DNA of 64,000 nt. Origin: Blattamonas nauphoetae (Eukaryota > Preaxostyla > Oxymonadida). Each line of letters begins with the position of its first letter. The stretch's first letter is position 1. The stretch lies in assembly GCA_033064195.1 (NCBI GenBank), contig JARBJD010000012.1, forward strand, positions 248,001 to 312,000. Reading direction: 5' to 3'. Under the pieces are notes generated by a model. The model was not told the origin of the DNA. It saw nothing but the letters and a program-made list of their open reading frames with translations, and ran no database searches. A program made the translations under genes and the position numbers. Positions 36,988-48,059 of this stretch are shown here, one piece after another.

Positions 36988-39703
36988 ATGTTCCGTTGAT
37001 AAGACATGTTTGTTTGAGCTTTCATCCTAATCATCTACTTTATATCGTTCAGTTCGATTTATTGAACGTGGAACCATCTATGAGATCACTTCTGATACTC
37101 CACCCTCTGAACAGAGTCTTCCAGCTTTGTATCTCCCACCTTTGAAAATGAAAGAAGAAAGTTTGTGAATTCGTTCATGAATTTTCTTCACCTGAAGATT
37201 TGGTTCTCTCTTATTTTCTTGTATCAGACGTTCTTGTGATTGTCACAAATGTGTCGATCCTTACTCTGAGGAATTATGAAATCAAATCGAAACGAGAACT
37301 ATCAACATATCCAATCTGTGATATACTCAATGATCGATTTCATACTCTCCTCGAGCCCCAATTCGTCGTACAAAACGTGGTTGCATCATCCATCTCTCCT
37401 CTTCCCCAATCTGCCTCAATATTCCTCCTCTTACATCTCACCGTCCCTTCAAACTCTGATCTCCTTTCCTTTGATGCCATTTTTGTGTTGGATTTAGCTC
37501 AGCAAGCAACCCAACTCAAACAGAATCGATTCAGAATCACTTCTCAAGACACAGCGTCTCAATCCAAAGGAAGTTCATTTGGGATCAGCACTGATTCCTC
37601 GTTATGTGAATCCTCACAGACCAGACCATTCAGCCCTCTGCTTGTGTTTGATCACCTTGATGATCCCACACCTCGTTTCCTCCTCCACTCGCTCCCGAAT
37701 TGGAGAGAAGAGATTATCCACTATTTTCCTGTCCAATCACAGAAGCATGTCATGTCGTACCTCATTCTCCCAGCCTTTCTCGGTCCACATCAAGCAGCGA
37801 CCATGAATCAAGCGAAACAGGTGTCATCTCGCATAATCTGTCTCTCTACATCCAACCAATCGTGCATTGCATACTCACCACACGCATTCTGTCTTCTCCC
37901 ATCTCCAACTGACTCTTCGTCGCAGTTTGCAGTTGCGGCGTCTTCGGATGGCATGTTTTCGCAAGTCATTCTCAATTCCCCTCCGTCTCGACAAAGCTCA
38001 GTCTACTTTGGGAAGACTGCCGCGTTCCCTCCGTCATTCAAAACTGTTCTGTCCATTGTCTTGACCAACCAAGGCATGAGGAAAGATGGGAAAGCGATGT
38101 GTCTCGTTCACTTCGACAGACCAGGCCGAGTGCCGTGTTTCGGCGTGATGGATTGTGACAGCCTAACTTGTGAACAGCTCGTTGTCTGCGATCTTCTGAT
38201 GTCGTTCCCATTCCGACTCCAATCAAAGTTGAACGGAGAGGAGGATCTTCTTGCTGTGGGTCTTGTTTCAAACAGCATGCAACTCGAGCAACAAACCGAA
38301 CACAGCATGAGAACCGTTGATGAACCAGCGCCAGATCAGAGCAAGGACGAACTCGATGCAATGTTCGAAGAAGACATTTCACTCGTCGTGGCGAAGGATC
38401 AGGAGCCCTCGCCACAGCAGCATTCTTCGCCAATTCAAACCATTCGCTCGCGAGTGGAAAGAGGCACAGTGAAACTCTCTCTGGTGAGTTGGACACAGTC
38501 AGCACCAGTTGAGATTCAGATGACTTGTGTGTTTTGCTTTATTCTCATTTTCCAGCTCATAATCACATTTTGACGGCACTCAATGCGACGCTTGTGGAAG
38601 CATCACAACAACTTGCAACCCTTCGACAGACTGTCGACTCCAAAAGATCACTTGTTGACTCCCTCCACTCCACTCATCGCCCAGCCATCCCTGGACTTGT
38701 CCCGCTCATCATCGGGTCAGATGGAGAGTCAGTTCGGCACCCTCGCCCAGAAGCGAATCACCAACATGGCATTCCAACAGCCGACACTCACTCGAATGTG
38801 ATTGTCTCGATTGGGAAATTGTACGGTTCAGTTGGATTCACCTTCACACACCAACAATCTCCGACAAGCTCTCCAACTTGCTCTCTCCTCGTTGAGACCA
38901 CAGCAGCAACTGGTCTTGTCTTCGATGCCAGCACTGAGACATTCTCGTTCCGAATGGCGTCACATTCACATCCGACATTTCTCCACTTCCTGCCCTCCAC
39001 AACAACCACTCTCGACTTCTGCGGAGCTGACTCGGCAGCAACTCTGCTCTTTCTTCATTCGTCGTACACCACTCTGGCGGATTCGCTGACGACACAGTTT
39101 GGTGATTCCCCAGACTCTCTCTCTCAACTCAAACGAAGTCTGCAGACTTCAAAGTCTCCTCTCACAAACGTGTCTCTCCTGTCGGCCGTGTTTCGATTGC
39201 TTTTCGCTCCGTCGTCAGATCCTCCAGCTGACGCAAGCCCATCCACCGTTCCAAAGACAACGACGGCATCCACGGGCAGCACTCAAAGAACAAGGCATCC
39301 TCCTCTGCTCCTCTCCAACTCTTGCACGATCCCCATGTCCCACACCGTCCAGCAAACACCCTCTCCGCCACTCCCAATCTTCGCCCACTCTTCCACCGTC
39401 TCTTTTGTTCTGGTTGAGCTTGGACAGACATCTGCCGATCTTCCCATTCTCGTATCAGGCACTCTCACTTCTCTCCTCCACCTCCAACCGACCACTCGAT
39501 ACTCCACCAGCGAGTTCGTTATTCACTCTGTCCCTGCTCTTGTTTCGCTTGCGACAGAACAATGCAATGAACAGTTTCAAGTCAAACTCTACGTTTCTTC
39601 AAGAGATGATTCTCTCTCCCAGTTTATTGCTGTGATTCTACTCTTCGTTCTCTTGGAACACAATTTGAGGGTGAATCGGAGGATTATTTTGAGACGAAAC
39701 TAA
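36988..39703 (+). CDS. Unrecognised protein, beta-rich N-terminus and short coiled coil
   Basis: Model 36988-36994, 37053-37160, 37228-38487 and 38556-39703 gives 840 codons plus TAA. The first exon of only 7 nt (ATGTTCC) is the weak point; it is chosen because it opens the frame FIERGTIYEITS that otherwise lacks an ATG. The main exons are long open frames. The N-terminal 430 residues alternate short hydrophobic beta-like strands and polar loops (VLVIVTNVSILTLRNY; GKAMCLVHFDRPGRVP), as in a beta-propeller. A predicted helix follows (LTALNATLVEASQQLATLRQ), then another beta-rich, Ser/Thr/Pro-rich half. There is no signal peptide or clear membrane helix. I do not recognise the family. It converges on the HECT gene with 135 bp between stops. 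Confidence 0.6.
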
Positions 39704-39838
39704 CGGTTCACTCTTCTTTTCCGCGAAATTGCACAAGTTCAGTTTTTTAACTTTTAATGGTTCGTTCCATAAAACGTGAACTCTGAAAATAAGATAACCA
39801 AACAGGAAGTGTCAACAGAAGAGGAAGATGTCCTAATT

Positions 39839-42232
39839 TCATCTAATATAGAACCCAGTTAACCCCCACTCCATCGCCGTCCACAGCCTCTGTTCCATCT
39901 CCTTCTGTGATCGATACAATGGCAGATCGAGCTGATTGAAGCAAGTATGGCTTGTTGGAAGAGACTCCGGTCTCATCATGACCTTGTTGATCTTAAATTT
40001 CCTGAACGCGTTTCCTCCCGTCAAGAAAGCAAACCCGCCTTTGGGAACCCTGTTCGTACCCGTCACGAATTGGAACACTTTGAGTCTGTCTGTGTTGTCC
40101 ATCGATTCAATGATGGACCAGAACCACTGAACGGAGTAGTCTCGCATTCGAAAGCCGGTGAGGGCTGTGTTGGCTTTCCAATCTTCAACGTCGATCACAC
40201 TCTCCCCGCTGATCAGGGCATCGAGATCGGCCACGCTCACCTCCTTCAGCCATTCCACTGGGATCAGTTCGTGGAAGCCGTACGAGAGAGCGTTCAGTTG
40301 GTCGTTGATACGGTCGACGAGATGGAAGTGGAGCAGGCGAGCAACGTAGTGATGTCTGTTTTCAAGAGTGACCTCGATGTCCCTTCCCCCTGGCACAAGA
40401 TCAACAGTGACAATCTCACTCCACGGCGGTTGTGGAGAGAAGGGAGGAGGGAGTGGAGTCGGGGTGGGACTGGGAATGTCGTAGAAGGAGAACGGTTTCT
40501 CGACTTGCGGGAGAGTGGTGGAATCGGAGAGGACTGGATGTGGTTCTTGATAGCTCACCCCGCCAGAAAGAAGGAGCGGGTCTGTCTCCAGCAGCCACAC
40601 AAAAGATTCTGGGTGAGAGTTTCTGAGGAATCCACAAACCCCCTTCTGTTCATCCAGCCCATCCAACTCTCCGAACGGCTTCTCCTCGCCCTCTCCCTCC
40701 ACTTCAGGGAAGTATTCGCCGTTCATTCTTCGATTCCACTCCATCCAGTGCTTGAGTTCCTCCTCACACTGAACCTCCACATCCACACTGAAGCACAAGT
40801 ACATGTCATCAAGTGACTCAGGATCGGTCTCGTCTTCGATCGACCGCGCTGATTGGTAAAGCTCTTCGTCCACTTCCTTCACATCCTCCAACTCCAATCT
40901 TTCGTTTTTCAGAATCTTGTAGATGAACTGCGAGATGCTCACTGCAATCTGATTCCGATCAAAAAGGGCCTTCGCCAGAAACCGACCCATAAACCGAAAG
41001 AACTGCAGATGGTTCGGGTTGACGCACGAGTGCGGGTTGATCGTGTACACACCAGAATCCTCTCCGGTTGTTTTGAACAGACCCAATTCTGGTTGTGTGA
41101 GCTGTTCTGAGACCTGCATGAACCATTCTCGTGTGGGCCCACCGTAATCCACTCCTGGCTCGTTGATGTAGGCCACGTTGAGGCGGAGACGGAGTTGGGC
41201 AGGCGAGGCAGACATCAGCGCACGGAAAGAGTGGGAGAGAGAGTTCTCGCGATGGATGGTCACATATAACCGAGGTTTTTCAACCCAAACGACAGATTCG
41301 TACGGATGGACGGCTTTGAGACGGTTGGAGAGGATCTCGATGGTTTGTTCAGGGGTGTGGTGTTGGGAGTGGAGGAGGGAGGAGGAGTGGACGGTGCAGA
41401 GTGTGGAGCAGCAGCAGCGGGCACAGAAATGATCCAAACAATCGGGATTACTTTCCTTTGTGCAGAAATGATTGTGACACTGATATTCAAATGCGATTCG
41501 GAGTTCGGTTAAGGGGAGAGGAGCGTCAAACGTGTTGAGGCGTTGCCGGAGATTGAAAGGAAGAGTGTGAACAAAATAAAAATAACGTGGATCAACCCAA
41601 CTTGAAGTTTGAGTCATTTTATCTTCATAGAAGCGTCGTTCGTCATGTTGAACCTCAACGAAGCGAGGTGCAAGTTCTCGACTTCGTCTGAAGCGTAAAA
41701 AGGATAGAATTAACTCTTTAGATGTTTGATCAACGTCTAACAATCGTGCCAGAGCAGGGCAAAGAGAATAATTGTGTGAAAGTGTGAGAGTATGAAGCGG
41801 GAGTGCTGCGAGATCTTGATGGAGGTCGATAATCTCATTGTGGTCAAGATGGATTTCCATGAGTTTAGTAAGTTGTGTAATTGTACGTGGAAGTGTCGTC
41901 AGAAAATTGTAGCTTAAATCGAGATATTCTAGATGGGTGAGTTGCGAAACTTGTGAATTGAGCGAGGAGAGGTGGTTATGCGCAAGATTGATACTAAAGA
42001 AAAACAAATGAGAACATTAAGAACGAAAATAACATCGGACAAACATGGTAAGGTTCTTACAGCTGAATAACGCCACAGGAAGGGTTGAGATATTATTGTT
42101 GGGGAGAATAAGTGTTGTGAGTGAAGTGAGTTGTGAGATTGTCTGGGGAATGAACGTAATTCCCACTCCAGGATGATTTAAAGTCGTTAGACGAGATGCT
42201 TTTCCACCATCTTCTGGAATTGAGAGTGACAT
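39839..42232 (-). CDS. LRR-WW-HECT E3 ubiquitin ligase
   Basis: Exons 42232-42045 and 41993-39839 with a 51-bp intron give 780 codons plus TGA. Residues about 30-150 are leucine-rich repeats (LTTLILPNNNISTLP; LEYLDLSYNFLTTLP; LMEIHLDHNEI). A WW-like segment near 190-215 (RFYEDKMTQTSSWVDPR) is followed by a Cys/His cluster (CHNHFC, CARCCCSTLC). The HECT domain fills the rest, with YINEPGVDYGGPTREWF in the N-lobe and the catalytic cysteine, residue 747, in SHTCFNQLDLPLYRS. It therefore should form a thioester with ubiquitin and transfer it to substrates. An insertion of roughly 140 residues, Pro- and acid-rich, splits the N-lobe. NEDD4-type ligases pair C2 and WW with HECT; LRRs in place of C2 are unusual. 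It shares a 158-bp divergent promoter with SMC5. Confidence 0.92.
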
Positions 42233-42390
42233 CTGATCTGGCTCCCCTCGTGGCTGTCCGGTGTCAAACCCCAAATTTGACGTTGATTCTCCGTTCCCCT
42301 ATCGTTTTCAACAAATTAAGGAAATGAAGACCACAGACCATTCACAAAGTACTCAAGTTGTCCAGATCGGTCCAAAATATCGGACATTTC
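42233..42390. promoter_or_regulatory. Divergent promoter between HECT ligase and SMC5
   Basis: Only 158 bp separate the first ATG of the minus-strand HECT gene from the first ATG of plus-strand SMC5. Both start regions must lie here unless there are upstream exons. I see no TATA box or repeated motif that I would defend. Confidence 0.5.
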
Positions 42391-45300
42391 ATGCAATCTC
42401 TTCATTCTCACTCCGATCCACTTCTTATCCAGCCACAATTCACCACACTTCACAATTCAGCAACGGTTTCCACCGGAGCTCACGTTTCCACATCGCCTAT
42501 CTGGGAAGGAATAGATCTCGCTCCTTATCCAGTATCATCCATCGTACGAATCTATCTCCGCAATTTTATGGCATATGAGGAGCAGTATTTCTTTCCAGGT
42601 CCGAAATTGAATCTGATTTTGGGTCCAAATGGTTCTGGGAAGTCAACAATTCTCTGTGCCTTAATCTTGGGTTTTGGGGGGAGTCCCCAGGATTTACCTC
42701 GGCAAAAAACAATCAGCGAGTTCATTAGAAACAGTGAACAAAGGGAAACGGAGGCTCCAAGGCAGAAGAAGAACCAGAAAGGTCCTGATGATCCGACTCA
42801 GCCAAGTGAGGACCAACCTCAAGCGCTCGAACCATCGGAACCAACACCACTTCTGGCCACTCCGACACCAGCCCCTTCTGTGCAAGGAGAAGATGGGAAA
42901 AAAATTCGAAGCTCACATTCAAAGCAAACAGCAACCATCGAATTAGCAGTCGTCGTTCCCGATGCTACGAAGAATAAAAGTGTAATTCTGATATCACGAC
43001 AAATTGACACTGCGGACTGCTCCATTTGGAAGCTCAATAATAAACGAACAACTGAAAAGAACGTGACACAAATTATCGCGAAGCTTCGAATCCACCCCAA
43101 CCGCCTCACACAATTTCTTCCCCAAGAGCGAATTTCTACACTCGCCGCAACAGATCCAGCTCACCTCCTTCAGGAAACCCAACAGTCTCTTCTTCCAATA
43201 GATGCCATTGAAGCGTACAATGAATTGATCCAGAACCACAACCGGCGTATTGAGATCCTTACCTTTGAAGTCACCGTGAAAAAACAGTTAGAAACACTTC
43301 AGGAGATGAATCGATCCATATTACCTTCAGTAGAAAGGCACAAGGCAACACTCAAGCGTCGAGAACGAATCTACTATTTGGAGAAGAAGCGGTTCTGGTT
43401 GGTCTACATGGATCGCAAAAACGAATGTAAAGAACTTGAAAAGAGCATTAGCGATCTTGAAGCTCTTGTCAACGAAAAGAAAATGGTGGAAATGACGAAG
43501 ATTGTCGAGGATGTCGAACAGCTGAAGAAACACAAAGACAAGCTACAAAGCGAACTTCAGACACAAAACCGGAAATATGAGTCACAACTTGATCAGGTTC
43601 GTGAACTTGACACGAAAATCTCCAAAATCAAAGATGATATCGAAGACACGAAAGAGAAGGAGAAAGAACGGCAAGCTCACCTCAAACAACGACTCGTCGA
43701 AAAGAAGAAACTTATGGATCGGCTCAAGGAGGAGGAAAGGCTCGCTGAGGAATCGACGGAGAAGATGCTCCAAATCGACACGCAGATTGCCGAAGCAAAG
43801 GCGCACAACGACGAAGTCGAGAATCAGATCATGCTCGTCCAGAACGAGCGCAATAATTTGAACCTCGAATCATACCGGATTAAGCAACGCTCCTACCAAA
43901 TCCAGGATCTGATCCAGCGAGAGGAGACACGCAGATCAACTGTCAGGTCGAAGCTCGCCACAAAATTCCCAAACATCCACCAAGTCAATAACATCCTCCA
44001 ACAGCAACGAAAGCGACGGATGTTCAAGGAGGACATCCTTGGTCCAGTCGCAGTGGAGTTGATTGTGCAGGACGAAGGCGACGAGTACAACACCTCGTCA
44101 AGCAAGACACCGCGCCGGACGACAGCCTCTCTGAACCGCTTCTTCGTCGAGCACTGCATCGGAACGACCATCCTCCGCTCCTTCGTGGGGCTCAACGAGG
44201 ACGATAAGAATTCCTTCTACGAAATCCTTCGAGAGCAGCACACAAAGGCCTCTCTTCTCCGCATCAACGACAAAATGCCCATCGGACAGTCGGGGATGCC
44301 GATGGACGCGCAGAGTCAGGCCCAGTTTCGGCGGTACGGAATCATTGGCATGCTCTCGTCGAAGATCGCGTGTGCTCCTGCCATCCGCGTCACGTTGGAG
44401 CAGATGTGCGGAATCAACCGAATCGCCATCGCGACTGAACAATTCCACGAGACATCGAGCCAATTCTTCAGTCAGGATGCATCGAGTCCCTTCAACACCC
44501 ACAAAATCAGCCGAGTTTGCACGCCATCCAGAATAATGACAGCAAACCGTTCGTTCTATGACCAGTCCAACATCATCGTCACTGCTGAATATCCTCGCTC
44601 ACCAAACTACCTCGTGTCTTCGCCATGGCCTGTGGCAAACTCTCAGCTGCAGAACATCATCCCCAAAAGTGGCGATCCCCATCGCGACCAAAAAATGACT
44701 GCTAACCTCACTGCCGTGCCTGACAACTACTTCGAAAGCTTCTACGACAACCTCCGACACCTCCCCATTCCAATGGACGCTCCTCTCAACCAGCCGAACT
44801 TCCTCCAGCAGCTCCAACAAGAATGCCAGAACGACTCTGATGGAATCTCACGTTCGCTCGATGAGCAGGAAGCGCGACTGTCTGAGTTCAAAGGATCGCA
44901 GGGTCAGTTCATCACCGATCTGAACGCCATGCTCATCAGCAAGAAGCAGCTCCAACGGTTCCAGACACAGCCCAGGCAGACCATCAGACAGCTGAAGCTG
45001 ATCGAGACAGAAGAGAACGATGACAGGCTCAGAATCAAAAAGCGACTCCAGAAAGAACGCGCTGCAAAGCTGCTGGAAGAAAAAGCAGCTGCGGCCGGAA
45101 AAACAGAAGAAAACAACGCAGAAGACGACGAGGGATCGGAAGAAGATCTCGGACTGCCAGTTGTTCACAAGAGAAAGAGAGGACGGCCGCCAAAAGTGGA
45201 CAACGAACGGAAGCGATTGTTTGGGATCAAGCGAGCGTTCCAACAGAAAACGGAGGAAGATCCACTTGTGACCATCAAAAAGGAGAAGGAGGAGATCATT

Positions 45301-47361
45301 GCAGCTCAGGAGAAGGAGGAGATTGATGTGTATGCTCAGCCAGACGCTGTGTCTGTCGGCGTGAAGAGGAAGATTGCGCAACTCGAACAAACTCGAATTG
45401 AACTTCGCGACCAACTGAAGAAGCTACAAAAGTCAACGGAAGGTCAAATGAAACAGCTGCAGACTCACTCCGAAGCCGTGAAGGATGCCCAAGATCACAT
45501 CAAAGAAAAGGAGCAGATGAGAGAGCGACTGCGGAAGGAAATCAACAATTTGGAGCACCAACTCGTCCAAACCCGGGCGTCCTTCGAAGATGCTCAGCAG
45601 AGAGCCAACGCTGCGTTGAAGACAGCCGAGCAGGAAGCCCCCCAGACTGACGAGAAGATGGTTGAAATGATGCGTGCCCTTCCCAGCCAACTCCCTCTGC
45701 TCGACGCTGAACTGGGAGCCCTTCGAAGTGCGGCTGAGATGGGCCAGGCTGACCGTCTCGCCGAGCAGAAGGCGATGGAGTTTGAGGATCGTGAGAAGGA
45801 GATCACAAAACAGATTGATGTTGTCAATCAGGCCGAGCGAGACTCCTTTGAGATGAAGCTCCAAACGAATATTCTGTACACACGCTGGATTCGGCCTCTT
45901 CGGACCAGTGTCGCAAAGTTGAGCGATGCCTTCGAAAGCAACATGAAGAAACTCGGAAAGAAAGGCAAGATTCTGATTGGGAAAGTCCGAAAAGACGGGA
46001 TCATCCAAGACGAGCAGGAATCTCGAAAGAGGAGGAACGAAAAGCTGGCCGAAGCGAAGGAGAAAGAAAACGAACAAGAAAAGACAAAATCAAGTCAACC
46101 AAAAAAGAACACAACATCCGAAGAACCAGCAATGATCAAGGATGAATCGGACGTTCTCCCAAACCCAATGGAAGAACCCGAAACAGTCAAAAAGCCGGCA
46201 GAACCACAATCTCACCGGAAGAAGGAGAAGCGAATGCAACTCTTTGACAGCGAAGACGACTCTGTGTCAGACTACCAAGAATCTGAAAGCGACGAAGAAT
46301 TCATGCCAAACAAAGAGACTCGGAAGACTCAAAGACACACTCAGAAGCCACGCTCTGAAACACATCTGACCCCTTTTAAGTTCAACCCGAACAACCCCCT
46401 TCTGGCGTCCATCAACATCAATCAGGACGATTTGGAGGAGTACGACTTCTCGGAGAAGGAGAAGGACAAGCTCGGCCTGATCATCATGGTCTGTTTTGTT
46501 CCTTCTGTCTCGGCTCAACTCGAGCCCCTCTGTCTGGGTCGCCAGAGCGGTGGTGAAAAGAGCGTCAGTTTGATGCTATTTCTGTTGGCACTCCAAACAA
46601 TCGCGAATCAGAAGATGGACGAACACGACCCGAAGCAAGCGATCGAAAACACAGCAGAGGACGTCCCTCAGCCGCTGGATGATGAGCAGCCCACATTCTT
46701 TGACGAGGTGCAGTTTCCTGACCTCATCCCCCATCCGCTGTATGTTGTGGACGAGATCAACCAGGGAATGGACACCATCAACGAGCGAAAGGTGATGTCA
46801 ATCCTTTTCGAGTCCACACAAATGCCAAACTCTCCCCAATCCTTCGTCATCACTCCCAAGCTCCTTCACGGTCTTGCCTTCTCTCGCGGAACCCGCTTCA
46901 TGATTCCGTTCGATGGGCCGTTCGTTCTGTCTCAGACCACTCTTCACAGACAACTCGAACTCCTCGTCAAGCAGTCGGTCACTGTCGCCTGGCGTGTTGA
47001 TAAACGCCGTCGAGAGCAAGATTCGCACAGTCGAAGCAATGATGATCCGTCTCTGCCGGAGGATTCTGAAGAGCATGATGGGGAGATCGTCCCAGTTGTG
47101 AAAAAAAAGAGAACGGAACACACAGAGCCTTTGCAATCAGCCCGGTCGTTCTTTTCATCTCTTGTTTCTTCGCGGAAAACGTTGAGTGATTCCTCACGGA
47201 GCTCCAAGTCTGGATCTCAGAACCAGTCAACAGCCAATCTCACGTTTACATCAATATTCACACGAACCACGCAGCAGCAGATATCCAGATTAACACACAT
47301 GGCACTTGAAGATACTGTCCGTGTGAAGAATGAACCTGACGAAATTAAAAAGGTCGAGTAG
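42391..47361 (+). CDS. SMC5: SMC5, SMC5/6 complex ATPase subunit
   Basis: A single exon of 1656 codons plus TAG. SMC5 with SMC6 acts in recombinational repair and sister-chromatid handling. The N-terminal lobe has SIVRIYLRNFMAYEE, the Walker A GPNGSGKST near residue 80, and QFLPQERISTLAATDP, the SMC5 form of a conserved motif. Two long coiled coils flank a hinge region in mid-protein. The C-terminal lobe has the signature LGRQSGGEKSVS and the Walker B segment YVVDEINQGMD, then INERKVMSILFE. SMC5 is usually near 1100 residues. Extra length comes from a Pro-rich insertion in the N-terminal ATPase lobe (about 112-180), acidic/basic linkers near 900-960 and 1210-1340, and a Ser-rich tail. An upstream in-frame ATG is absent, so the first ATG is used. 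AATAAA lies 28 nt after the stop. Confidence 0.94.
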   Translation: MQSLHSHSDPLLIQPQFTTLHNSATVSTGAHVSTSPIWEGIDLAPYPVSSIVRIYLRNFMAYEEQYFFPGPKLNLILGPNGSGKSTILCALILGFGGSPQDLPRQKTISEFIRNSEQRETEAPRQKKNQKGPDDPTQPSEDQPQALEPSEPTPLLATPTPAPSVQGEDGKKIRSSHSKQTATIELAVVVPDATKNKSVILISRQIDTADCSIWKLNNKRTTEKNVTQIIAKLRIHPNRLTQFLPQERISTLAATDPAHLLQETQQSLLPIDAIEAYNELIQNHNRRIEILTFEVTVKKQLETLQEMNRSILPSVERHKATLKRRERIYYLEKKRFWLVYMDRKNECKELEKSISDLEALVNEKKMVEMTKIVEDVEQLKKHKDKLQSELQTQNRKYESQLDQVRELDTKISKIKDDIEDTKEKEKERQAHLKQRLVEKKKLMDRLKEEERLAEESTEKMLQIDTQIAEAKAHNDEVENQIMLVQNERNNLNLESYRIKQRSYQIQDLIQREETRRSTVRSKLATKFPNIHQVNNILQQQRKRRMFKEDILGPVAVELIVQDEGDEYNTSSSKTPRRTTASLNRFFVEHCIGTTILRSFVGLNEDDKNSFYEILREQHTKASLLRINDKMPIGQSGMPMDAQSQAQFRRYGIIGMLSSKIACAPAIRVTLEQMCGINRIAIATEQFHETSSQFFSQDASSPFNTHKISRVCTPSRIMTANRSFYDQSNIIVTAEYPRSPNYLVSSPWPVANSQLQNIIPKSGDPHRDQKMTANLTAVPDNYFESFYDNLRHLPIPMDAPLNQPNFLQQLQQECQNDSDGISRSLDEQEARLSEFKGSQGQFITDLNAMLISKKQLQRFQTQPRQTIRQLKLIETEENDDRLRIKKRLQKERAAKLLEEKAAAAGKTEENNAEDDEGSEEDLGLPVVHKRKRGRPPKVDNERKRLFGIKRAFQQKTEEDPLVTIKKEKEEIIAAQEKEEIDVYAQPDAVSVGVKRKIAQLEQTRIELRDQLKKLQKSTEGQMKQLQTHSEAVKDAQDHIKEKEQMRERLRKEINNLEHQLVQTRASFEDAQQRANAALKTAEQEAPQTDEKMVEMMRALPSQLPLLDAELGALRSAAEMGQADRLAEQKAMEFEDREKEITKQIDVVNQAERDSFEMKLQTNILYTRWIRPLRTSVAKLSDAFESNMKKLGKKGKILIGKVRKDGIIQDEQESRKRRNEKLAEAKEKENEQEKTKSSQPKKNTTSEEPAMIKDESDVLPNPMEEPETVKKPAEPQSHRKKEKRMQLFDSEDDSVSDYQESESDEEFMPNKETRKTQRHTQKPRSETHLTPFKFNPNNPLLASININQDDLEEYDFSEKEKDKLGLIIMVCFVPSVSAQLEPLCLGRQSGGEKSVSLMLFLLALQTIANQKMDEHDPKQAIENTAEDVPQPLDDEQPTFFDEVQFPDLIPHPLYVVDEINQGMDTINERKVMSILFESTQMPNSPQSFVITPKLLHGLAFSRGTRFMIPFDGPFVLSQTTLHRQLELLVKQSVTVAWRVDKRRREQDSHSRSNDDPSLPEDSEEHDGEIVPVVKKKRTEHTEPLQSARSFFSSLVSSRKTLSDSSRSSKSGSQNQSTANLTFTSIFTRTTQQQISRLTHMALEDTVRVKNEPDEIKKVE

Positions 47362-47389
47362 TTATTTTCTGTTTTGAAGCATTTCACGA

Positions 47390-47395
47390 AATAAA
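47390..47395 (+). promoter_or_regulatory. Candidate poly(A) signal AATAAA after SMC5
   Basis: AATAAA lies 28 nt beyond the SMC5 TAG, a spacing much like that after the gene ending at 36700. About 260 bp then separate it from the inserted transposon, with no gene seen in between. Confidence 0.4.
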
Positions 47396-47654
47396 TCTTG
47401 GTTTGATCGGTTCCTCATGTGAAAAAACTCTCAATTACTTTCTGATCTACTCCAAATGGCATCCACTGGGGGATTTCGTCTGGAGAAAATAGATACTACC
47501 CTCTTTAGGCTCACAACCATCTATGCTGTGCTTTTTACCTCGTTTCATCTCGAACCCAACACGCAACAAGCGGAAATCGCGGCGAAAACATAGCAAGAAC
47601 CCATGTCGATGATATTTAGTTAGAGAAATGTAAAAATTCTAGAAATAGTGCATA

Positions 47655-47678
47655 CAGGGTGAGCCAAAAGTAACCTTC
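47655..47678 (+). repeat. Left terminal inverted repeat, 24 bp
   Basis: The left tip begins CAGGGTGAGCCAAAAG and reads CTTC at its inner end. It is identical to the reverse complement of 49541-49564. TA precedes it directly. Sequence inward of base 24 no longer matches the other end. Confidence 0.92.
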
Positions 47679-47820
47679 ATCCCACAATTGTGTTTTTATG
47701 TCATCTTTTCGAAAACAAACATCAAATAGAGATCGTTGTCGCTATACTGTTTGCTCACCACCTCATTCACTGATTTCTTTCTAATCAACTTCAGTGCAGT
47801 GTACGAATGAAGTCAGATGA

Positions 47821-47936
47821 GAGCGTATGGGTGCAACTGACTTAGACATTAACACCAACCACATTAATTTCATTGAACATAAAAAACAAGATACCGAGAG
47901 TGAAATGAGAAAAGGACTCTTATCCGAGAAGAAAAC
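47821..47936 (+). repeat. Left subterminal inverted copy, 116 bp
   Basis: This block lies 166 bp inside the left end. It is about 96% identical to the reverse complement of 49284-49399. The flanking 140 bp between it and the terminal repeat do not match the other side. Its frame reads MGATDLDINTNHINFIE, the same peptide start as on the right, with substitutions such as I for M. Confidence 0.85.
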
Positions 47937-48059
47937 AGACAAAGATCCTTTCACTGTTTTTTCCATTTTTGTGGTCAATCAGAACTTCAATGTCTTTATT
48001 GTGTTGTATTCTTCTTGAATTGGTTCTCTTGCGACATCTCACTCTTTTCCGAGCTGATA

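Noticed and set aside
38484-38489. GTGAGT at 38484 as a splice donor in the 840-residue gene
   Set aside because: It gives the wrong phase for the next exon; GTTGGA at 38488 keeps frame.
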